A stretch of DNA of 64,000 bases from Mycobacteriales bacterium. Lineage in GTDB: Bacteria; Actinomycetota; Actinomycetes; Mycobacteriales; SCTD01. Positions 18,421 through 27,029 of the stretch are shown here, piece after piece. The notes beneath the pieces are model-generated. The model searched no databases and was not told where the DNA came from. It saw nothing but the letters and a program-made list of their open reading frames with translations. The DNA is taken from NCBI GenBank assembly GCA_030697205.1, contig JAUYQP010000007.1, positions 1-64,000 of the forward strand, read 5' to 3'. The position numbers and the translations under genes are program-made. Within the stretch, counting starts at the first letter, position 1; the number at the start of each line of letters is the position of its first letter.

Positions 18421-19129
18421 TCAGGGCTGGGCGACCGCGATGACGACGTCAGCCGGCAGGCCCGTGACCGGCCCGCCCTTGGCCTCGCCGGGCCAGCGCA
18501 GGCTCACGACCCGGTCGCTGCCGTCGCGCTCCTGGGTGACGTAGAGCGCGTGCGCGCCGCCGCTGACCGCGACGACGTCGCGCTGCTCGCCCGGCACAGC
18601 GACGACCTGCTCGACACTGCCGTCGCGCAGGTCGACCCGCACCGCCCGCGACGGCACCCGCTGCTCGTCCATCCAGTTGCCGCGCTCGACGGCGAGCGCC
18701 GAACCGCCTGCTGCGCCGAGGATCCCGTCGTAGGTGAGGTAGCCCGCGCGGGCGTCCGACGCCGACGGCGACAAGGACCGGGCGGCCAGCCAGCCGCGGC
18801 GGGTGCTGAGGTCGACGACCTTCACGTCGGGGCCGTCGTCGCTCTCGACCGCGACGCTGACGGCGACCGTGCCGCGGTCCACCCATGCGAGGTCCCCGAT
18901 GCCGTAGTCGGTGAATGCGTCGCGCCCCCGGCTCGGGTCGGCGGCGACGCTGCCCTTCCGGGTGACGGTCCCGTCGCGCAGACTGCCGTGCACGAGGTCC
19001 TGCGACCCTCCCGAGCCGCGCGTCCGTCGGGTCGGCGAGCGACACCCGGGCCGTCCCGTCGGCGCTGCACCCCGCCAGACCGACTGCCAGTCCGACCGCT
19101 GCCCCGACCACCACGCACCTGTGGCTCAT
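18421..19129 (-). pseudogene. Frameshifted lipoprotein gene (beta-propeller-like fragment)
   Basis: From ATG at 19129 the sequence reads a good lipoprotein signal, MSHRCVVVGAAVGLAVGLAGC, with a lipobox Cys. About 15 codons later that frame turns into arginine-rich nonsense. A second frame, ending at 18421, takes over with natural sequence (GSGGSQDLVHGSLRDG and onward for about 190 residues). The total span is 709 bases, one more than a multiple of three, so one extra base near 19000-19025 would explain it. The downstream part has repeated beta-strand and loop units (VKVVDLSTRRGWLA, VRVDLRDGSVEQVVAV) like a propeller or TolB-type protein but is shorter than usual. A sequencing error would equally explain the shift. 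Confidence 0.55.
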
Positions 19130-19325
19130 CACTGTCCCGTCTCCGCACCGCCCTTCGGCGGTGTCACGGCAGCCAGACGCACGACCGGGTGTGGCAGGTT
19201 CAGCCGCAACTCGGGGAGATCAGGTGACTCGGTCGGTGGTGGTCACCAGAGCGACCACGACCGACCGAGACGTCCCGGCTGCGTCCAGCGCGGGTCGCTG
19301 AGGCCTCCGGTGCGTCGGTCGCTGC

Positions 19326-20162
19326 TCAGACCTCGTCGTCAGGGTGGCTGTGCGGCAGCTGCGGCGCCCCGACGACCTGCTCGCGGCCGGGCATCGCGAT
19401 CCGGTAGACGCAGGCGTCGCAGTTCATCCGGGTGTCGCCGCCGAGGACTTCGTCGTAGCGACCGGCGAGCAGTCCCGCGAGCCCGTCGGACGCGCCGAGC
19501 GGTGCGGAGGCGACGATCTCGACGCCGTCGACCGAGCGGGCCTGCGTCTCGACCAGGCGTGGCAGGTAGCCGGGGCCGAGGAAGTAGCGGGCGAGCGCGA
19601 CCCGGGTGGCCCCGAGGTCGCGCAGTCGGGTGACGGCCTCGGCGACGGTCGGACCGGTCGTCGAGGCGAAGGCGATGTCGACGCTCGCGAAGCCGCGCCC
19701 CTCCCAGAGCAGCCGCGCGGTGGCGGCGACCTGCGCGTTGGCATCCGGGTCGAGCGACCCGCCTGCCGCGAGCACCACCGGACCGTCGGTGACGCCTGCC
19801 TCGGCGAGCCGGCGCGCGAGCACGTCGACGAGCACCGGGTGCGGGCCGAGCGGACGGCCGTAGCGCAGCCGCAGGCCCGGGTGCGCGATCCGCCCGGCCT
19901 GCACGGACGCGGCGACGTCGGTCTTGGAGTGCGACGCCGGCGACAGCAGCAGCGGCAGCACGACGACGTCGTCCACGCCCTGCGCGACCAGCTCCCGCAG
20001 GGCCCGGGCGATCGAGGGGCTGGCGTTGTCGACGTACGCCGGAACCGTCCGCAGCCCGGGCCGCAGCTCGGCGACCCGAGCCATCAGCGCCTCGACGACC
20101 TCCTGCGACGCGGGCGTCTTCGACCCGTGCGCCACGCCGAGCAGGACCGTCACGCCCGCCAT
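19326..20162 (-). CDS. sirB: Sirohydrochlorin chelatase (CbiX/SirB type)
   Basis: A 278-residue two-domain class II chelatase. GVAHGSK near residue 10 carries the catalytic His of the N-terminal half, and LPLLLSPASHSKTD is the paired site. The C-terminal half repeats the fold and ends with NCDACVYRI, a Cys-x2-Cys sequence followed by a His-rich tail (PHSHPDD). It inserts Fe(II) into sirohydrochlorin as the last step of siroheme synthesis, or cobalt in B12 synthesis. The neighbouring CysG-like gene, which makes the substrate, overlaps it by 13 bases, and a sulfite reductase that needs siroheme is nearby. Siroheme is therefore the more likely product. Confidence 0.88.
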   Translation of the reverse strand: MAGVTVLLGVAHGSKTPASQEVVEALMARVAELRPGLRTVPAYVDNASPSIARALRELVAQGVDDVVVLPLLLSPASHSKTDVAASVQAGRIAHPGLRLRYGRPLGPHPVLVDVLARRLAEAGVTDGPVVLAAGGSLDPDANAQVAATARLLWEGRGFASVDIAFASTTGPTVAEAVTRLRDLGATRVALARYFLGPGYLPRLVETQARSVDGVEIVASAPLGASDGLAGLLAGRYDEVLGGDTRMNCDACVYRIAMPGREQVVGAPQLPHSHPDDEV

Positions 20163-21307
20163 CCCACCACCTCACCGACGACGACGACGGCTGGTGCGCT
20201 CACGTCGAGGGAGCCCGCGTCGGCGAGCGTCGAGACAGACAGCCGCTGCGTCGGGAGGCTGGCCCGTTCGACGACGGCCACCGGCGTGGACGCGGGCAGG
20301 CCACCTGCCACCAGTGCCGCGCAGCAGGCGGCGAGCCGGTCGACCGCCATGAGCAGGACCAGCGTCCCGCCCAGGCGCGCCAGCGCGTCCCAGTCGACGG
20401 TGGAGGCGGGGTCCCCGGGCGCGAGGTGGGCGCTCACGACCGTGAAGGACTGCGTGACGCCCTTGGCCGTGAGGGGGATGCCGGCCAGGGTGGGTGCAGC
20501 CAGCGCCGACGAGACCCCGGGCACGACCTCAACCGGCACGCCCGCGGCGGTGCAGGTGGCGACCTCCTCGATGCCGCGGGCGAAGACGTGGACGTCACCT
20601 CCCTTGAGGCGTACGACGGACAACCCCTCCCGTGCCTTCTCCACCAGCAGGCGGTCGATGTCGCCCTGGGACCACGACGGCCCGCGGGGGCTCTTGCCGA
20701 CCTCGATCACCTCGACGCCGTCGGGGAGGTCCACCACCGGGGCGAGCCGGTCGCGCACGACGACGTCGGCCTGCGCGAGCAGCAGACGGGCCCGCACCGT
20801 CAGCAGCCCCGGGTCGCCAGGCCCGCCGCCGATCAGGGCCACCGAGCCGGTGCCGGCACGGTGCCTGCGCAGCGGAAGCGAGCCGGTCTCGGCGGCGAGC
20901 ACGACGGCGTCGCGCAGCGCGGTGGCGCGTCGCGGGTCGCGACCCGCGGTCACGGACACGACCACGTCGTCGAGCCTGCCCACTGCAGGCACCCACGCGG
21001 GGCTCAGCGAGGCGTCGTCGGAGCGCACGCACCAGACGTGCCGCTGCTCGCACGCAGCGGCGACCTCGTCGTCCACGACCCCGGTGGCCGCGACCACGAG
21101 CCAGCAGCCGTCGACGTCGTCCGGCCGGAACGCCCGCTCGACCAGGGCGATGCCGTCGGGGACCTCCCCGGCGGACGGGGCCACCAGCGTCACGACGGCG
21201 CCCGCGGACAGCAGCGCCCGCGCCCGTCGTACGCCGACCTGCCCTGCCCCCACGACCAGGACCCGGCGGCCGGTGAGGTCGAGGTGCAGGGGGTAGCGGT
21301 CGGTCAC
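20150..21307 (-). CDS. cysG: Bifunctional precorrin-2 dehydrogenase / uroporphyrinogen-III C-methyltransferase
   Basis: A 385-residue fusion. Residues 1-125 are the NAD-binding precorrin-2 dehydrogenase (VLVVGAGQVGVRRARALL near residue 16). Residues about 132-370 are the SAM-dependent uroporphyrinogen-III methyltransferase: VALIGGGPGDPGLLTVRA, LVVRDRLAP-like loops, VVRLKGGDVHVFARG and EVVPGVSSALAAP. Together they turn uroporphyrinogen III into sirohydrochlorin. It lacks the long ferrochelatase part of E. coli CysG, and the separate chelatase gene directly downstream supplies that step. It starts with GTG 23 bases after the ABC permease and is probably part of the same sulfur operon. Confidence 0.92.
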   Translation of the reverse strand: MTDRYPLHLDLTGRRVLVVGAGQVGVRRARALLSAGAVVTLVAPSAGEVPDGIALVERAFRPDDVDGCWLVVAATGVVDDEVAAACEQRHVWCVRSDDASLSPAWVPAVGRLDDVVVSVTAGRDPRRATALRDAVVLAAETGSLPLRRHRAGTGSVALIGGGPGDPGLLTVRARLLLAQADVVVRDRLAPVVDLPDGVEVIEVGKSPRGPSWSQGDIDRLLVEKAREGLSVVRLKGGDVHVFARGIEEVATCTAAGVPVEVVPGVSSALAAPTLAGIPLTAKGVTQSFTVVSAHLAPGDPASTVDWDALARLGGTLVLLMAVDRLAACCAALVAGGLPASTPVAVVERASLPTQRLSVSTLADAGSLDVSAPAVVVVGEVVGWRA

Positions 21308-21330
21308 CCGACCAGCCTCTCAGCGCGCGG

Positions 21331-22203
21331 TCAGCGGGCGGCGAGCAGGCCCCGGCGACGCAGGACCCGACGCTCGAGCGGGGCGAACAGCAGCAGCTCG
21401 ACGGCGATGCCGACCAGCAGGATCGCGAGGATGCCCACCAGGACGCCGGCGATGACACCATCGGACCGGGCGTTGTCGAGCAGCTGCCCGAGCCCGAGCC
21501 CGAGGTCGCCCGAGGTGGCGATGAGCTCCGCAGCCATGAGCGAGCGCCAGGAGAACGCCCACCCCTGCTTGAGGCCACCGAGGTAGCCCGGCAGCGCGGC
21601 GGGCAGCAGCACGTGGCGGGCGAGCGTCAGGCCGCGGGCACCGAGCACGTGACCGACGCGGGCGAACAACGGCGGCACCTGCTCGAGGCCGCTGATGGTG
21701 CCGTTGATGATCGACGGGACCGCACCCATGAGGATGACGAAGTAGAGCGTCGCCTCCGACAGCTGGAACCACAGGATCGCGGCCGGCACCCAGGCGACCG
21801 ACGGCAGCGACTGCAGACCGCTGATGAGCGGGCCGAAGGCCCGGCGGAGCAGGCTGACGCGCGACAGCAGCAGCCCGAGCGGCGTCGCGATCACGACCGA
21901 GAGCAGGAAGCCGACGGCGCCGCGCTGGAGGCTCGTGGTGACGCTCTCCTGGATGCGCCCGAGGTCCCACTGGTACTGCAGCTCGGCCCACACCTCGGCG
22001 GGCCCCGGAAGGGTGTCGGGGTCGCGGGTCAGCTCGACGAGCTGCCAGACCAGCAGGACGGAGCCGAGGGCGAGCAGCGGCGGGACCGCGCTGGACAGCG
22101 CCTTGCTCCACCACGAGCGGGTCGGCTCGACGGGCCCAAGTTCGAGCGCATCGAGTCCCTTCTCGAGGTCGACGCCGCCCCGGTCGACGACGGGCGTGCT
22201 CAC
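21331..22203 (-). CDS. ssuC: ABC transporter permease, sulfonate/taurine/nitrate type
   Basis: A 290-residue membrane protein of the SsuC/TauC/NrtB family with about six membrane segments. The cytoplasmic loop GRIQESVTTSLQRGAVGFLLS begins the conserved permease domain, and the EAA-like loop LARHVLLPAALPGYLGGLK docks on the ATPase. It is full length. The GTG start overlaps the TGA of the ATPase gene as GTGA. It forms the channel of an importer with the two upstream genes. The N-terminal 50 residues are a charged cytoplasmic extension. Confidence 0.85.
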   Translation of the reverse strand: MSTPVVDRGGVDLEKGLDALELGPVEPTRSWWSKALSSAVPPLLALGSVLLVWQLVELTRDPDTLPGPAEVWAELQYQWDLGRIQESVTTSLQRGAVGFLLSVVIATPLGLLLSRVSLLRRAFGPLISGLQSLPSVAWVPAAILWFQLSEATLYFVILMGAVPSIINGTISGLEQVPPLFARVGHVLGARGLTLARHVLLPAALPGYLGGLKQGWAFSWRSLMAAELIATSGDLGLGLGQLLDNARSDGVIAGVLVGILAILLVGIAVELLLFAPLERRVLRRRGLLAAR

Positions 22204-23006
22204 GCGAGCCCTCCGGCGTGCTTGCGGATCTCGGCCCGCAGGTGCTCGGTGATCTCGACCGACAGCGCCGCGACCTCAGGCGACTCGATGCGACGGGTGC
22301 CGTCGATGTCGACGTCGAACTCCCGCACGACCCGCCCCGGTCGGGACGACAGCAGCACGACGCGCTGTCCGAGCCGGACGGCCTCGCGCACGTTGTGGGT
22401 GACGAAGACGACCGTGATCCCGACCTCGGACCAGATGCGGGTCAGCTCGTCGTGCAGCACGTCCCGGGTGATGGCGTCGAGCGCCGCGAAGGGCTCGTCC
22501 ATGAGCAGCACCTTGGCATCCTGGGCCAGCGACCGGGCCAGTGCGACACGCTGGCGCATGCCACCGGACAGCTCGTGCGGGCGCTTGGCGCCGGCCTCCT
22601 CGAGCCGCACCAGCGCCAACAGCTCCTGGGCCCGGGCCCTGCGCGCAGCCTTGCCCACGCCGTTGAGGCGCAGGGCGAGCTCGACGTTCTCCGCGGCGGT
22701 GAGCCAGGGGAACAGCGCCGGCTCCTGGAACATCAGGGCCGGCTTGTGACCGGGTACGTCGACGCTGCCCGCGGTCGGGACGTCGAGGCCGGCCAGCAGG
22801 TTGAGCAGCGTCGACTTGCCGCAGCCACTCGCACCGAGGACGCAGAGGAACTCCCCCGGTGCGACCTCGAGGTCGACGTTGTCGAGCACGACGGCACCGG
22901 TGCCGAAGCGCTTGGTCAGCCCGCGCACGGAGACCGCGGGTGCGCTCATGCTCCCAGTGTCGGGGGTCGCCGCGCCGCGGCGCAGGACGGTGTCGAGGAC
23001 GGTCAT
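22200..23006 (-). CDS. ssuB: ABC transporter ATP-binding protein, sulfonate/taurine/nitrate type
   Basis: A 268-residue ATPase. Walker A GASGCGKST, the Q-loop, the signature LSGGMRQRVALARSLA, Walker B VLLMDEPFAALD and the His switch VFVTHN are all intact. The sequence matches the SsuB/TauB group. ATG at 23006 was chosen because it overlaps the TGA of the binding-protein gene as ATGA, which adds 19 residues before the more usual family start (MSAPAVSVRGLTKRFG). It powers uptake of a small anionic sulfur compound, inferred from its neighbours. Confidence 0.9.
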   Translation of the reverse strand: MTVLDTVLRRGAATPDTGSMSAPAVSVRGLTKRFGTGAVVLDNVDLEVAPGEFLCVLGASGCGKSTLLNLLAGLDVPTAGSVDVPGHKPALMFQEPALFPWLTAAENVELALRLNGVGKAARRARAQELLALVRLEEAGAKRPHELSGGMRQRVALARSLAQDAKVLLMDEPFAALDAITRDVLHDELTRIWSEVGITVVFVTHNVREAVRLGQRVVLLSSRPGRVVREFDVDIDGTRRIESPEVAALSVEITEHLRAEIRKHAGGLA

Positions 23007-24043
23007 GAGGCTCCCAGCCCAGCGTCGGAGACGGTCGGCCTGCCGGCGGCGGCCAGCAGCGCGTTGAGCCGTCGGAGGTCGTAGATGCCCGCGAGCTCGA
23101 CCGGGCGCAGGACGCCCACGGCCTGCGCGTCCTTCGCGGTCTCGAGGAGCGAGGTCGCGATCGGGTCGATCGTGGGGGTGAGCCGTGCGAAGGCCGAGGC
23201 GAGTACCTCGGGACGAAGCTGCTTGCCGGTGTCGGCGAGGACCTGCTCGTTGACCTTCGCCTGCACCGCGGGCGACGTCGTCGCCACGACGTCGGTGACC
23301 GCGATGAGGCCCCGCAGCAGCGCGTCGACGGTCTCGGGGTGGTCCCGCAGGACGTCCGTGCGGACCACGAGGTGGGTCGTGACGAACTGCCCCCGCGGCC
23401 ACAGCGTGGCCTCGTCGAGGAGCACCGTGCCGCCGCCGTCGAGGACGAGCCGGGATGCCCACGGCTCCGGCACCCACCCCCCGTCGATGGAGCCAGAGCG
23501 CAGCAGCTCAAGGGTCTGCGCGTTGTCCTGGTTGACGACGGTGACGTCGACGCCCCGGTCGGCGAAGTGGGCCTTCGCCGCCACGTCCTGGGTGTTGCCC
23601 CGCTGCGGTGTGGCGACCTTCCTGCCGGCCAGCTCCTCGACGCTCGTGATGCCCTGGCGCACGACGAGCGACGCTCCGCCGCTGGTCGTCCCTGCGACGA
23701 TGCGCAGCAGCTCGCCCTTGGTCTGACCGAAGCCGTTGATGGCCGGGTTGGGCCCGATGAAGGCCGCGTCGAGGGCACCGCCCCGCAGGGCTTCGATGGC
23801 CGCTGGCCCGGCGCTGAAGGTGGAGGTCCGGAGCACGGTGCTGCCGAGCGCCCGCTGCAGCTCGCCGCTCGCGATGCCGTAGAGGGCGGAGGCGTGCGTG
23901 ACGTTCGCGAAGTAGCCGAGCCGAAGCTCGTCGAGTGGGCCCGACGCGTTCGCGTCGGGCCCATTACTGCAGCCGCTGAGGGCCAGGGCCGACACGGCCA
24001 GGGCGACGAGGGCACGGACAGCCCTCGCGGGTCGGGGGTGCAT
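23003..24043 (-). CDS. ssuA: ABC transporter substrate-binding lipoprotein, sulfonate/taurine type
   Basis: A 346-residue periplasmic-type binding protein. The signal MHPRPARAVRALVALAVSA ends in LALSGC, a lipobox. The mature part has the SsuA/TauA pattern: LRLGYFANVTHASALYG, ALRGGALDAAFIGPNPAING and VATPQRGNTQDVAAK. ATG at 24043 has GGAAGG about 8 bases upstream and gives a clean signal, unlike the longer frame to 24097. It captures alkanesulfonates, taurine or a related anion outside the cell. It opens a coupled operon with the ATPase, permease and siroheme genes, and a cysteine-containing leader peptide lies about 130 bases upstream. Confidence 0.88.
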   Translation of the reverse strand: MHPRPARAVRALVALAVSALALSGCSNGPDANASGPLDELRLGYFANVTHASALYGIASGELQRALGSTVLRTSTFSAGPAAIEALRGGALDAAFIGPNPAINGFGQTKGELLRIVAGTTSGGASLVVRQGITSVEELAGRKVATPQRGNTQDVAAKAHFADRGVDVTVVNQDNAQTLELLRSGSIDGGWVPEPWASRLVLDGGGTVLLDEATLWPRGQFVTTHLVVRTDVLRDHPETVDALLRGLIAVTDVVATTSPAVQAKVNEQVLADTGKQLRPEVLASAFARLTPTIDPIATSLLETAKDAQAVGVLRPVELAGIYDLRRLNALLAAAGRPTVSDAGLGAS

Positions 24044-24170
24044 GCGGGCCTTCCAGGGACGCGACCGGGACTCGGCACGGTCGCAGCGCGCCGTCATGCC
24101 GACGGGGTGCGCGGGAACGGACAGGAGGGCGGTCGGCGGGCGCAGTGCGCCTCAGCTCACGACCGGTCGC

Positions 24171-24224
24171 TCAGCTGCCGCAACAGACCTGGTCGAACAG
24201 GTGCCCGCGACGGGTCGCCCACAT
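24171..24224 (-). CDS. Putative cysteine-responsive leader peptide upstream of the sulfonate importer
   Basis: A 17-residue reading, MWATRRGHLFDQVCCGS, in the 5' region of the importer operon. It carries T-R-R-x-H-L near the start and two adjacent Cys codons near the stop, resembling the actinobacterial leader peptides found upstream of sulfur genes (R-R-H-V-D-L, then Cys). Such peptides let ribosome stalling at Cys codons set expression of the downstream genes. It ends about 127 bases before the binding-protein ATG. A GTG six bases upstream is an alternative start. The ribosome site is weak. The regulatory role is inferred from sequence and position. Confidence 0.6.
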   Translation of the reverse strand: MWATRRGHLFDQVCCGS

Positions 24225-24283
24225 GGGCACCCAGGTAGAGCTCTGCGGAGTCACACCGTGAGGCTGCCTTTGTGGACCATCCC

Positions 24284-24295
24284 TGTCAACTTGAC
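24284..24295 (-). promoter_or_regulatory. Promoter -35 (TTGACA) overlapped by a palindrome, importer operon
   Basis: Read on the minus strand, TTGACA is a perfect -35 hexamer about 60 bases before the leader peptide start. It overlaps GTCAA-C-TTGAC, an 11-bp palindrome at 24285-24295. A -10 box is not clear; the hexamer 17 bases downstream is poor. A repressor on the palindrome would block the -35. The Rrf2 gene that ends beside it (stop at 24312) is the obvious candidate regulator. Confidence 0.5.
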
Positions 24296-24311
24296 GGGTG
24301 TGTGGCCTGCG

Positions 24312-24815
24312 TCACCCGACACCTGGCTCGCGACGGGCCTCGAAGCGCCGACGCACCCCCGGGTCGGTGGTCCAGGCGTCGTCGCCGGCGAGCAGCTGAC
24401 CGACGAGGGGTGGCAGCTCACCGCCGAGCAGGTCGGCCAGCGTGACCCCGACCAGCACGCTGCGGATGGCGCACCGCAGGGCCACCCACGTGTCGCGCAG
24501 CGCAGCGGCGTTGCCGTCGTACTCCAGGTCCTCGACCAGCGTGCCGGCGACGCTGGCGAGCGGTCCGTCGACCGCCCGCACCAGGTCCGCGACCGTCACC
24601 TCCGAGGCGGGCCGGGTCAGCCGGTAGCCGCCCTCGGCGCCGCGCTTGGCCGCAACGACGCCCTCGACGCGCAGCTGCTTGAGGGTCTGCAGCAGGAAGG
24701 GCAGCGGCAACCGCTGCGCGTCGGCGATGGCCTCCGCCTTGGTCCAGAGCCCCGGCCGGGCAGCCAGCTCCACGGCAGCACGGACCGCGTAGTCAGCCCG
24801 CGCCGAGACCCGCAC
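24312..24815 (-). CDS. Rrf2 family transcriptional regulator (CymR-like, no Fe-S cysteines)
   Basis: A 167-residue DNA-binding protein of the Rrf2 family: SARADYAVRAAVELAA opens the winged helix-turn-helix, PLPFLLQTLKQLRVEG is the recognition region and GAEGGYRLTRPASEVTVADLVRAVDGPL is the wing and dimer helix (shown here only as the family pattern). Fe-S members such as IscR carry three Cys near residues 90-105; this protein has a single Cys late in the chain, so it probably does not bind a cluster. CymR, the cluster-free member in Firmicutes, represses cysteine genes. The gene starts 28 bases after cysN, so it is probably in the cysC-cysD-cysN operon. GTG at 24815 matches the family start. 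Confidence 0.85.
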   Translation of the reverse strand: MRVSARADYAVRAAVELAARPGLWTKAEAIADAQRLPLPFLLQTLKQLRVEGVVAAKRGAEGGYRLTRPASEVTVADLVRAVDGPLASVAGTLVEDLEYDGNAAALRDTWVALRCAIRSVLVGVTLADLLGGELPPLVGQLLAGDDAWTTDPGVRRRFEARREPGVG

Positions 24816-24843
24816 TCGCCCATCCTGCCGTGCGGTGGTCCGG

Positions 24844-26118
24844 TCAGGCGGGAGCGACCTCGAGACCGAGCGTCGAGCCGACCATGCCGGCGCCGAGGGT
24901 GTTGCCCGTGGCCTCGTCGACCAGCACGAAGGCACCGGTGCGGCGGTCCACGACGTAGTCGTCGGTGAAGACCGGCTGGGCCACCCGCAGGGTCACGCGG
25001 CCGATGTCGTTGAGGCCGAGCTCGCTGGCCGTGGAGCGGGTGAGCGACTCGACGTCGAGGCGGTCGTGCAGGTCCGCGACGAGGGCCTTCACAGTGCGGG
25101 TCGTGTGCTTGAGCAGCAGCTTCTGGCCTGGCCGCAACGGCTCCTCGGCCATCCAGCACACGGTCGCCTCGAAGGTCGACGCGACCGCGGGCTGGTCGTC
25201 GGCGGCGACGAGCATGTCACCGCGCGACACGTCGACCTCGTCGGTGAGCCGGACGGTCACGGCCTGGCCGGCGACCGCCGAGGGCAGCGAGCCGCCGAAG
25301 ACGTCGATGGACGCGACCGTCGTCCGCTTGCCCGAGGGGAGGACGACGACCTCGTCACCGGGTGCGAGCGTCCCCGTGGCGAGGGTGCCGGCGTAGCCGC
25401 GGTAGTCGGGCAGCTCGACCGACATGGGGCGGATGACGTACTGCACCGGGAAACGGGCGCCACGGGTGGCCGCTCCCCCGCGCTCGACCGGCACCGTCTC
25501 GAGGTGGTGCAGCAGCGTGGGCCCGTCGTACCAGGGGGTGTGCTCGCTGCGGTCGACGACGTTGTCGCCGGACAGCGCGGCGAGTGGGATCGCGACGACG
25601 TCGGGCAGCTTGAGGTGCGCAGCGAAGGCGCGGAAGTCCGCGACGATGCGGTCGTAGACGGCCTGGTCCCAGTCGACGAGGTCCATCTTGTTGACCGCGA
25701 GGACGAGGTGCGGGACCTGCAGCAGCGCCGACAGCGAGGCGTGCCTGCGGGTCTGCTCGATGACGCCCTTGCGCGCGTCGACGAGGACCAGCGCGAGGTC
25801 GGCGGTCGAGGCGCCGGTGACCATGTTGCGGGTGTACTGCACGTGGCCGGGGGTGTCGGCGACGATGAAGGACCGCGCCGGGGTCGAGAAGTAGCGGTAG
25901 GCGACGTCGATCGTGATGCCCTGCTCCCGCTCGGCCCGCAGGCCGTCGGTGAGCAGCGCGAGGTTGGTGTAGTCGTCGCCGCGGTCGGCGGAGGTCCGCT
26001 CGACCGACTCGAGCTGGTCCTGGAAGACGCTCTTGCTGTCGTAGAGCAGCCGCCCGATGAGGGTGGACTTCCCGTCGTCGACCGAGCCGGCAGTGGCGAA
26101 GCGCAGCAGGCCGCTCAC
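24844..26118 (-). CDS. cysN: Sulfate adenylyltransferase subunit 1 (GTPase)
   Basis: A 424-residue GTPase of the EF-Tu family. The P-loop GSVDDGKST lies near residue 13, DTPGHVQYTRNM is the switch II (G3) region and NKMD the G4 motif. Two beta-barrel domains follow. With CysD it makes adenosine 5'-phosphosulfate (APS) from sulfate and ATP, using GTP hydrolysis to drive the reaction. The length equals stand-alone CysN, not the CysNC fusion; APS kinase is a separate gene here. The GTG at 26118 shares one base with the TAG of cysD (TAGTG), so translation is coupled. Confidence 0.95.
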   Translation of the reverse strand: MSGLLRFATAGSVDDGKSTLIGRLLYDSKSVFQDQLESVERTSADRGDDYTNLALLTDGLRAEREQGITIDVAYRYFSTPARSFIVADTPGHVQYTRNMVTGASTADLALVLVDARKGVIEQTRRHASLSALLQVPHLVLAVNKMDLVDWDQAVYDRIVADFRAFAAHLKLPDVVAIPLAALSGDNVVDRSEHTPWYDGPTLLHHLETVPVERGGAATRGARFPVQYVIRPMSVELPDYRGYAGTLATGTLAPGDEVVVLPSGKRTTVASIDVFGGSLPSAVAGQAVTVRLTDEVDVSRGDMLVAADDQPAVASTFEATVCWMAEEPLRPGQKLLLKHTTRTVKALVADLHDRLDVESLTRSTASELGLNDIGRVTLRVAQPVFTDDYVVDRRTGAFVLVDEATGNTLGAGMVGSTLGLEVAPA

Positions 26119-27029
26119 TAGAAGTACCCCTCCTTCTTGCGGTCCTCCATGGCTGCCTCCGACGCCCGGTCGTCGGCGCGGGTCGCCCCGCGCTCGGTCA
26201 GCCGGGTCACCGACACCTCGTCGATGATCTCGTCGGGGGTGCTCGCCGGTGACAGCACCGCGCCCGTGCACGAGGCGTCGCCGACGGTGCGGTAGCGCAC
26301 GACGCGGGTCGTCACCGTCTCGCCGTCGCGCGGCTCGCTGAAGGGCGTGACGCCGAGCAGCATGCCGTCGCGCTCGAAGACCTCGCGCTCGTGGGCGTAG
26401 TAGATAGACGGGACCTCGATGCCCTCGCGGGCGATGTAGCGCCAGACGTCGAGCTCGGTCCAGTTCGACAGCGGGAAGACCCGGATGTGCTCGCCCTTGT
26501 TGTGGCGGCCGTTGTAGAGGTCCCACAGCTCGGGGCGCTGGTTCTTCGGGTCCCACTGCCCGAAGGAGTCGCGGAAGGAGAAGAACCGCTCCTTGGCGCG
26601 GGCCTTCTCCTCGTCGCGACGGGCGCCGCCGAAGACCGCGTCGTAGCGACCCTCCTCGATGGCCCGCAGCAGGGTGGTGGTCTGCAGCGGGTTGCGCAGA
26701 CCGCCCGGGACCTCACGGACCCGACCGGCGTCGATGTCGTCCTGGACCTTCGCGACCACGAGCCGGGCGGCGAGCTCCTCGGCCCGCTTGTCGCGGAAGG
26801 CGAGCACCTCGTCGAAGTTGTGCCCGGTGTCGACGTGGACCAGCGGGAAGGGGATCTTCGCCGGGTGGAAGGCCTTCTCGGCCAACCGCAGCATGACGAT
26901 CGAGTCCTTGCCGCCGCTGAAGAGCAGCGCCGGCCGCTCGAACTCCGCGGCGACCTCGCGCATCACGTGGATGCTCTCGGCCTCGAGCACGTCGAGCTGG
27001 TCGAGGGCCTCCTGCACGCGGGTGCTCAT
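26118..27029 (-). CDS. cysD: Sulfate adenylyltransferase subunit 2
   Basis: A 303-residue ATP pyrophosphatase-type enzyme. The PP-loop SGGKDSIVMLRLAEKAF lies near residue 39, LVHVDTGHNFDEV follows, and the C-terminal NLTERGATRADD-like basic region and EGYF ending are those of CysD. It transfers AMP from ATP to sulfate and works as a complex with CysN. It overlaps the APS kinase gene upstream by four bases (ATGA) and cysN downstream by one base. All three genes are co-transcribed from the promoter near 27630. Confidence 0.95.
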   Translation of the reverse strand: MSTRVQEALDQLDVLEAESIHVMREVAAEFERPALLFSGGKDSIVMLRLAEKAFHPAKIPFPLVHVDTGHNFDEVLAFRDKRAEELAARLVVAKVQDDIDAGRVREVPGGLRNPLQTTTLLRAIEEGRYDAVFGGARRDEEKARAKERFFSFRDSFGQWDPKNQRPELWDLYNGRHNKGEHIRVFPLSNWTELDVWRYIAREGIEVPSIYYAHEREVFERDGMLLGVTPFSEPRDGETVTTRVVRYRTVGDASCTGAVLSPASTPDEIIDEVSVTRLTERGATRADDRASEAAMEDRKKEGYF

